Assembly: GCA_905369775.1 (NCBI GenBank)
Contig: CAJPJR010000016.1
Coordinates: forward strand, 1 to 36,170
Origin: Prevotellaceae bacterium UBA1746
Lineage (GTDB): Bacteria > Bacteroidota > Bacteroidia > Bacteroidales > Bacteroidaceae
DNA: 36,170 nt
Direction of reading: 5' to 3'
Position numbers and translations under genes: made by a program. This document shows, piece after piece, positions 32,075 to 36,170 of the stretch; positions within the stretch are counted from its first letter, which is position 1, and each line of letters starts with the position of its first letter. The notes under the pieces are model-generated. The model saw only the letters and a list, made by a program, of their open reading frames with translations, made no database searches and was not told where the DNA came from.

Positions 32075-32836
32075 ATGGCCGAAAAAAAACTCTTTTACCC
32101 CTTTATAGTCGAGCCTTTCCAAGAAGACTACACCGGTCACTTGGCTTGGAGCACACTCGGCAACCTCATTTTGCGCGTCTCTTCGCTCCACGCCGAAACG
32201 CATAATTTCGGGTTCACCTACATGCAGACGCATCACCGCGGATGGGTGCTCTCGCGCCTCGTGTTGGAACTCGACCACCTCCCGTTCTCGGGCGAGCGCT
32301 ATCAGCTCGGCACGTGGGTGAATCGCATTTATCGTCACTTCACCGACCGCCTCTACGTTGTCACCGACCCCAACGGCGTGCCCTTCGGCTACGGCACCTC
32401 GACCTGGGCCCTCATCGATTATGAAACGCGCCAACCGGTCAATCTCGAAACCCTCCCCGACGGCGGATTCCACCAAGCCCTGCTCGACGAAGACGTGCCC
32501 ATCGACGGCCCGTCCAGAGCCCGCGTGCAGGAAACCGAACCGGTGCTCCGCCACACGGCCGCCTACACCGATTTGGACATCAACGGCCATTTCAACTCCA
32601 TTCGTTACATCGATCTGCTGCTCAACACCTTCGACAAAGACTGGCACGACACGCACACCGTGCGCCGCGTCGAAATGGCCTACGGACTCGAAGCCTATGC
32701 CGGCCAGCAACTGCGCGTCTATCGCCACACCCTGAGCGACGACCGCGTGGCTTTCGAGGTGCGACGCCCCACCGAGGACGAAAAAAGCGAAAGCGTGCTG
32801 GTGCGCGCTGTCCTCACCGTGAAAACACGCAATTGA
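32075..32836 (+). CDS. Acyl-ACP thioesterase
   Basis: Releases fatty acids from acyl carrier protein. The 253-residue double hot-dog protein resembles plant-type FatA/FatB thioesterases found in Bacteroidetes. The first hot-dog has WVLSRLVLELDHLPFSGERY and FGYGTSTWALIDYETRQPVN. The second has AAYTDLDINGHFNSIRYIDL, with the Asp, Asn and His of the active site in DINGH. Length and motifs are complete. It heads a plus-strand series with a polyprenyl synthetase, tatD and a glutaredoxin-like gene, spaced by 15-54 bases. Confidence 0.9.
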   Translation: MAEKKLFYPFIVEPFQEDYTGHLAWSTLGNLILRVSSLHAETHNFGFTYMQTHHRGWVLSRLVLELDHLPFSGERYQLGTWVNRIYRHFTDRLYVVTDPNGVPFGYGTSTWALIDYETRQPVNLETLPDGGFHQALLDEDVPIDGPSRARVQETEPVLRHTAAYTDLDINGHFNSIRYIDLLLNTFDKDWHDTHTVRRVEMAYGLEAYAGQQLRVYRHTLSDDRVAFEVRRPTEDEKSESVLVRAVLTVKTRN

Positions 32837-32890
32837 TTCGGCGACTTCTCTTCTCTCCCTGAAAACTCCCCACTACATAACACGAGAATC

Positions 32891-33838
32891 ATGCTACAAC
32901 ACATTGAAGACGCCCTGGCGGCATTGCCCTATCCGCAACGTCCCGAAGGACTTTACGACCCCATTCGTTTCGTACTCGCCGGCGGCGGGAAGCGGCTCCG
33001 CCCCATGCTCTTGCTCACGGCCTTCTCGCTCTATCACAGCGACTACATGCCGGCCATGCCCGCGGCGGTCGGCATCGAAATGTACCACAACCACACCCTC
33101 GTGCACGACGATCTCATGGACCACGCCGACATGCGCCGCGGACGGCCCACCGTGCACACCCGTTGGAACGAAAACACCGCCGTGCTCTCCGGCGACACCA
33201 TGCTTCTCCTGGCCTATAGCCTCATCGCACAGTGCACCGTGGGACGCCGCGAAGAGGTCTTGCACCTGTTCACCGACAGCGCCATCCGCATCTGCGAAGG
33301 ACAGCAATACGACGTCAATTTCGAATCGCGCAGTGAGGTCACCGAAGCGGAATACCTCGAAATGATCCGCCTCAAAACCTCGGTGCTCCTCGGCTGCGCC
33401 GCACAAATGGGCGGTCTCCTCGCCGACGCACCGGCTGCAGATGCCGAAGTGCTCTACCAATTTGCCGAAAAAATTGGACTCGCCTTCCAACTCCAAGACG
33501 ACTACCTCGACGCCTACGGCGATCCGGCCGTCTTCGGTAAAAAAATCGGCGGCGACATCCTCTGCGGAAAGAAAACCTTCCTCACCGTCACCGCGCTCTC
33601 GCAAATGTCGGGGGCCGAAACCACCCATTTCCTCCGCATGCTCGCGTGCGACTCCATCGATCCCGACGAGAAAATACGCTACGCCATGCGTTGCTACGCC
33701 AAATACGACGTCGAAAGCCTCTGCCGCCAACGCATCGAGGCCTACTTCAAAGAGGCGCGCACCACGTTGGATCGTCTCAGCGTCGACGCCACGCCGCTCT
33801 GGAACTACGTCACGCCGCTGCTCGGACGCAATCACTAA
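32891..33838 (+). CDS. Polyprenyl diphosphate synthase
   Basis: Builds linear isoprenoid diphosphates by trans condensation. The 315-residue protein has the first aspartate-rich motif HDDLMD (D73, D74, D77) with following RRGRPTVH. The second is DDYLD (D203-D207), ending in KKIGGDILCGKKTFL, and GGGKRLRPMLLL lies near the N-terminus. Chain length cannot be predicted safely; the residues ahead of the first motif (YHNH) include bulky Tyr and His, which could limit chain length to C15-C20. Products may feed quinone, carrier lipid or similar pathways, supplied by the ispH route. Confidence 0.9.
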   Translation: MLQHIEDALAALPYPQRPEGLYDPIRFVLAGGGKRLRPMLLLTAFSLYHSDYMPAMPAAVGIEMYHNHTLVHDDLMDHADMRRGRPTVHTRWNENTAVLSGDTMLLLAYSLIAQCTVGRREEVLHLFTDSAIRICEGQQYDVNFESRSEVTEAEYLEMIRLKTSVLLGCAAQMGGLLADAPAADAEVLYQFAEKIGLAFQLQDDYLDAYGDPAVFGKKIGGDILCGKKTFLTVTALSQMSGAETTHFLRMLACDSIDPDEKIRYAMRCYAKYDVESLCRQRIEAYFKEARTTLDRLSVDATPLWNYVTPLLGRNH

Positions 33839-33853
33839 AACGACTCCTCCTTC

Positions 33854-34630
33854 ATGTTCATCGACACCCACTGCCATCTCTACGACGAAGCTTTCGACGA
33901 AGACCGCCACGAGGTGGTGGAACGAGCTCGCAACGCCGGCGCCCAATGGCTGTTGCTCCCCAACATCGATGCCAATTCGCTCGGCCCGCTCGTGAGCACC
34001 TGCGACGAATGGCCCGACCTCTGTAAGCCGATGCTGGGGCTCCACCCCACCGAACTTCCCCCCGATCCGCAGCCCCTGCTCGATCGCATGGAACAGCTCC
34101 TCGCCGTGCCCCATTCGCCCTTCGTGGCCGTGGGCGAAGTGGGCATCGACCTCTATTGGGACACTTCGCGGCGCGAGGAACAAATGGAGGTGTTCCGCCG
34201 ACAGGCGGCGTGGAGCATCCGCTTCCGACTGCCGCTCGTCATTCACTCCCGTTCCGCCCACGCCGAACTGCTCGAAGTGCTCACGCCACTCAAAGGCCAA
34301 CTCCCGGGCGGCATCTTCCACTGTTTCGGCGGATCGGCTCGCGAGGCCGAAGAGCTCCTGGCCTTCGACGGCTTCCTGCTCGGCATCGGAGGTGTCGTGA
34401 CCTTCAAGAAGAGCACCCTGCCGGCCGTGCTCGAAACCACGGTACCGCTCGAGCGCATCGTTCTCGAAACCGACGCGCCCTACCTTGCGCCCACGCCCCA
34501 TCGGGGCAAGCGCAACGAACCGGCCTACATACCCCTCATCGTCGAACGGCTCGCCGAAATCTATCAAACCACGACGGAGCACATCGAAGCGGTCACGAGC
34601 CAAAACGCTCGCCGACTCTTTGCGCTCTGA
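33854..34630 (+). CDS. tatD: TatD-family metal-dependent nuclease
   Basis: A 258-residue TIM-barrel hydrolase of the TatD family, which degrades DNA with a 3' to 5' preference in characterised members. The first metal motif FIDTHCHLYDEAF, the Glu in VGEVGIDLYWDTS, the His in LVIHSRSAHAELL and in GIFHCFGGSAREAE, and the Asp in VLETDAPYLAPTPHRGKRNE are all present. The start is 15 bases after the polyprenyl synthase stop, so co-transcription is very likely. The tatD-polyprenyl synthase pairing recurs in Bacteroidetes. Confidence 0.93.
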   Translation: MFIDTHCHLYDEAFDEDRHEVVERARNAGAQWLLLPNIDANSLGPLVSTCDEWPDLCKPMLGLHPTELPPDPQPLLDRMEQLLAVPHSPFVAVGEVGIDLYWDTSRREEQMEVFRRQAAWSIRFRLPLVIHSRSAHAELLEVLTPLKGQLPGGIFHCFGGSAREAEELLAFDGFLLGIGGVVTFKKSTLPAVLETTVPLERIVLETDAPYLAPTPHRGKRNEPAYIPLIVERLAEIYQTTTEHIEAVTSQNARRLFAL

Positions 34631-34657
34631 CTTCTACTCACCGAAAAAAAACGCATC

Positions 34658-34954
34658 ATGATCAAAATCTACGGTATGCCCACCTGCCCCGACTGCGTGG
34701 CTGTGGACCAACAAACTCAAAACGACCCCCGGTTCGAAATCATCGACCTCGGTTCGCACGTCTTGCACCTCAAGGCCTTCCTGAAACTGCGCGACACGCA
34801 CCCCGCTTTCGACGCTGTGAAGCAACACGGCGGGATCGGCATCCCTTGCTTTGTGAAAGAAGACGGCACCGTCACCCTCGATCCCCGAGAGGTGGGGCTC
34901 CTCACCCCCGAGCACGACGCGCCCGCCTGCAATCTCGACGGCAGCGGCTGCTGA
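34658..34954 (+). CDS. Glutaredoxin-related protein
   Basis: A 98-residue protein with a thioredoxin-like start and the redox motif GMPTCPDCVAVDQQ (CPDC). Further along is GGIGIPCFVKEDGTV, where the cis-Pro of the fold would lie in GIPCF. The C-terminus adds two cysteines (PACNLDGSGC), possibly a second redox or metal site. It is the last gene before a strong terminator. The substrate is unknown. Confidence 0.82.
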   Translation: MIKIYGMPTCPDCVAVDQQTQNDPRFEIIDLGSHVLHLKAFLKLRDTHPAFDAVKQHGGIGIPCFVKEDGTVTLDPREVGLLTPEHDAPACNLDGSGC

Positions 34955-34973
34955 GGTTTTGCCACTTCGCCCG

Positions 34974-35022
34974 GAGCGCAAGTCTCGTCCCCACCGAGCG
35001 ACGAGACTTGCGCTCTGCATTT
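34974..35022 (+). terminator. Terminator of the thioesterase-to-glutaredoxin series
   Basis: GAGCGCAAGTCTCGTC (34974-34989) pairs perfectly with GACGAGACTTGCGCTC (35000-35015), 16 pairs and a 10-base loop, followed by TGCATTTT. Confidence 0.88.
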
Positions 35023-35068
35023 TCCCATTCCCCCTCGCCCAGTTCCTCACCGCGCGCTCCCTTTGCCC

Positions 35069-35488
35069 ATGACCGACGCCCAACGCGAGCAGCCCAACAC
35101 GCCGCTCTCCAAACCCTATCTCGACCATTTCAGCCCCGACCGCGCGGCCGGCATCTACATCCGGGTGCTCAAGCTCCTGCAGAAACAACGTCACTACCGC
35201 GACCCCGATCTCACCGCGCGCCGCGTGGCCGAAATCATCGGCTGCGACCACCGCGCCATCAGCGCGGCACTGGCCATCAGCACCGGCGAAAACTTTCTCC
35301 GCCTCTTGGCCAAAATCCGTGCCTACGAAGCCGCCCGCATGCTCCGCGACCGTCGTTTCGCCGAATGGAACGTCGAGGACATCGGCCTGCACTGCGGCTT
35401 CGCCTCCCGACAGTCGTTCTACAATGCTTTCAACCGCGTGTGGGGCATCACCCCACGACAATACCGACTCCGATACCATGCTTCCTGA
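35069..35488 (+). CDS. AraC-type DNA-binding protein (DNA-binding domain only)
   Basis: The 139-residue protein consists of a 35-residue lead and an AraC double helix-turn-helix domain (TARRVAEIIGCDHRAISAAL; then EDIGLHCGFASRQSFYNAFN, RVWGITPRQYRLRY). No ligand-binding domain is present, as in other short AraC proteins of Bacteroidetes. The ATG at 35069 is used; a TTG two codons earlier is in frame. The last 11 bases overlap the start of the desulfidase-like gene, so both are translated from one message. It may control that operon, though no target site was identified. Confidence 0.87.
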   Translation: MTDAQREQPNTPLSKPYLDHFSPDRAAGIYIRVLKLLQKQRHYRDPDLTARRVAEIIGCDHRAISAALAISTGENFLRLLAKIRAYEAARMLRDRRFAEWNVEDIGLHCGFASRQSFYNAFNRVWGITPRQYRLRYHAS

Positions 35489-36170
35489 TCCCCTCCGACA
35501 AGAAATCATCGCCCTTGTGCGCGAACAAGTGGTGCCCGCCATCGGCTGCACCGAACCCGTCTGCGTGGCACTGGCCGCCGCACGGGCGGCCGAACAGCTC
35601 CCAACGCGCCCGCCCCACCGCGTGCAAGTGCGCCTCAGCGCCAACATCCTCAAAAACGCCATGGGGGTGGGCATTCCCGGCACCGACATGGTCGGACTCC
35701 CCATCGCCATCGCACTCGGCGTGCTCATCGGCCGCTCGGCCAACGGACTCGAAGTGCTCCGCGACGTGACGCCCGACGACGTGGCGGCAGGAAAAGCCTA
35801 CATCGCCGAACGCCGCATCGACATCACACTGGCGCAAGACATCAGCGAGAAACTCTATGTCGACGTCACGGCCACCGACCGCGACGGGCACGAGGCGCGC
35901 GCCATCATCGCGGGACAACACACCCACTTCGTCGACTGCGAAGTGGCGGCCGCACTGCGCAACGCCGGTGGTGTCGCCCCCCGTCAAGCAGCCGACGAGC
36001 ACACAACGACCGACGACTGTCGACCGCAAGGCACGGCGCAACACGCCGAACCGGAAGACATCGGTCGCCGCCTCAACCTGCGCATGGTCTATGATTTCGC
36101 CACGACGTCGCCCATCGACGAGATCGACTTCATTCTCCAAGCCGCCGAACTCAACATGACGGCCTCACAA
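35478..36170 (+). CDS. L-cysteine desulfidase / serine dehydratase alpha-like protein, cut by window end
   Basis: Reads MLPDPLRQEIIALVREQVVP then AIGCTEPVCVALAAARAAEQ, the signature of the UPF0597/CyuA family. Members are iron-sulfur enzymes that degrade L-cysteine to pyruvate, ammonia and sulfide. The Cys in GCTEP is a family-conserved residue and proposed cluster ligand. The next block ANILKNAMGVGIPGTDMVGL is also typical. 231 codons are visible without a stop; the family is about 430 residues, so the C-terminal half and remaining cysteines are beyond the edge. The ATG overlaps the AraC-type gene by 11 bases. Substrate (cysteine or serine) cannot be decided here. Confidence 0.88.
   Translation, partial: MLPDPLRQEIIALVREQVVPAIGCTEPVCVALAAARAAEQLPTRPPHRVQVRLSANILKNAMGVGIPGTDMVGLPIAIALGVLIGRSANGLEVLRDVTPDDVAAGKAYIAERRIDITLAQDISEKLYVDVTATDRDGHEARAIIAGQHTHFVDCEVAAALRNAGGVAPRQAADEHTTTDDCRPQGTAQHAEPEDIGRRLNLRMVYDFATTSPIDEIDFILQAAELNMTASQ

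Noticed and set aside
32894..34603. 569-codon minus-strand frame across the polyprenyl synthase and tatD genes
   Set aside because: It spans two genuine genes of the other strand and has no recognisable domain.
34156..35769. 537-codon plus-strand frame running through tatD, glutaredoxin, terminator and AraC genes
   Set aside because: It is Arg/Pro/His-rich, crosses a strong terminator and overlaps four real genes in another frame.

Overview
The window looks like a chromosomal segment of a fairly GC-rich member of the Bacteroidales, probably Porphyromonas-like. The evidence is a PorQ-type protein of the type IX secretion system, a long NusB, a PUR-alpha-like (DUF3276) protein, a Bacteroidetes-type TonB protein, and promoters of the Bacteroidetes form (TTTG, about 19-21 bases, TAnnTTTG). 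Genus and species cannot be fixed from the sequence alone. No tRNA, rRNA, CRISPR array or intact transposase was seen.

Bases 1-2700 are a mosaic accessory region, AT-rich in part. It holds an intact EcsC-like gene, a 97% identical broken copy of its 3' end, a 249-residue gene I do not recognise, two short homologous gene tails sharing a 19-base exact repeat, and the 5' stump of a sugar-kinase-like gene. Two strong terminators sit between the fragments. This is the least ordinary part of the window.

Bases 2900-8100 (minus strand) form a housekeeping operon read nusB, yajC, ybbR, coaE, then an exported dipeptidyl peptidase III. Bases 8200-14100 (plus strand) carry a PUR-alpha-like protein, ribosomal protein L25, peptidyl-tRNA hydrolase, an S4-domain RNA-binding protein, a mannose-6-phosphate isomerase that apparently starts at TTG, and the NAD salvage pair pncA-pncB. 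Bases 14150-18250 (minus) carry a WG-repeat protein overlapped by a zinc-ribbon membrane protein, then recA and a MazG-like pyrophosphohydrolase. Back-to-back promoters separate the last from the plus-strand operon clpS-clpA-aat, an N-degron pathway set: adaptor, unfoldase and aminoacyl transferase.

After aat comes a possible structured leader RNA and an HXXEE membrane protein. Minus-strand genes for D-lactate dehydrogenase and a PIF1-like helicase with a C-terminal helix-turn-helix follow. Divergent from the helicase is a LuxR-type regulator with a histidine-rich N-terminus. Next, on the minus strand, are porQ, ispH, mnmA and a small conserved gene, with a 62-base tandem repeat in the porQ-ispH gap. 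The right end (plus) holds a tonB-like gene, acyl-ACP thioesterase, polyprenyl synthetase, TatD nuclease, a glutaredoxin-like protein, a terminator, then an AraC-type DNA-binding domain overlapping a cut-off L-cysteine desulfidase/serine dehydratase-like gene.
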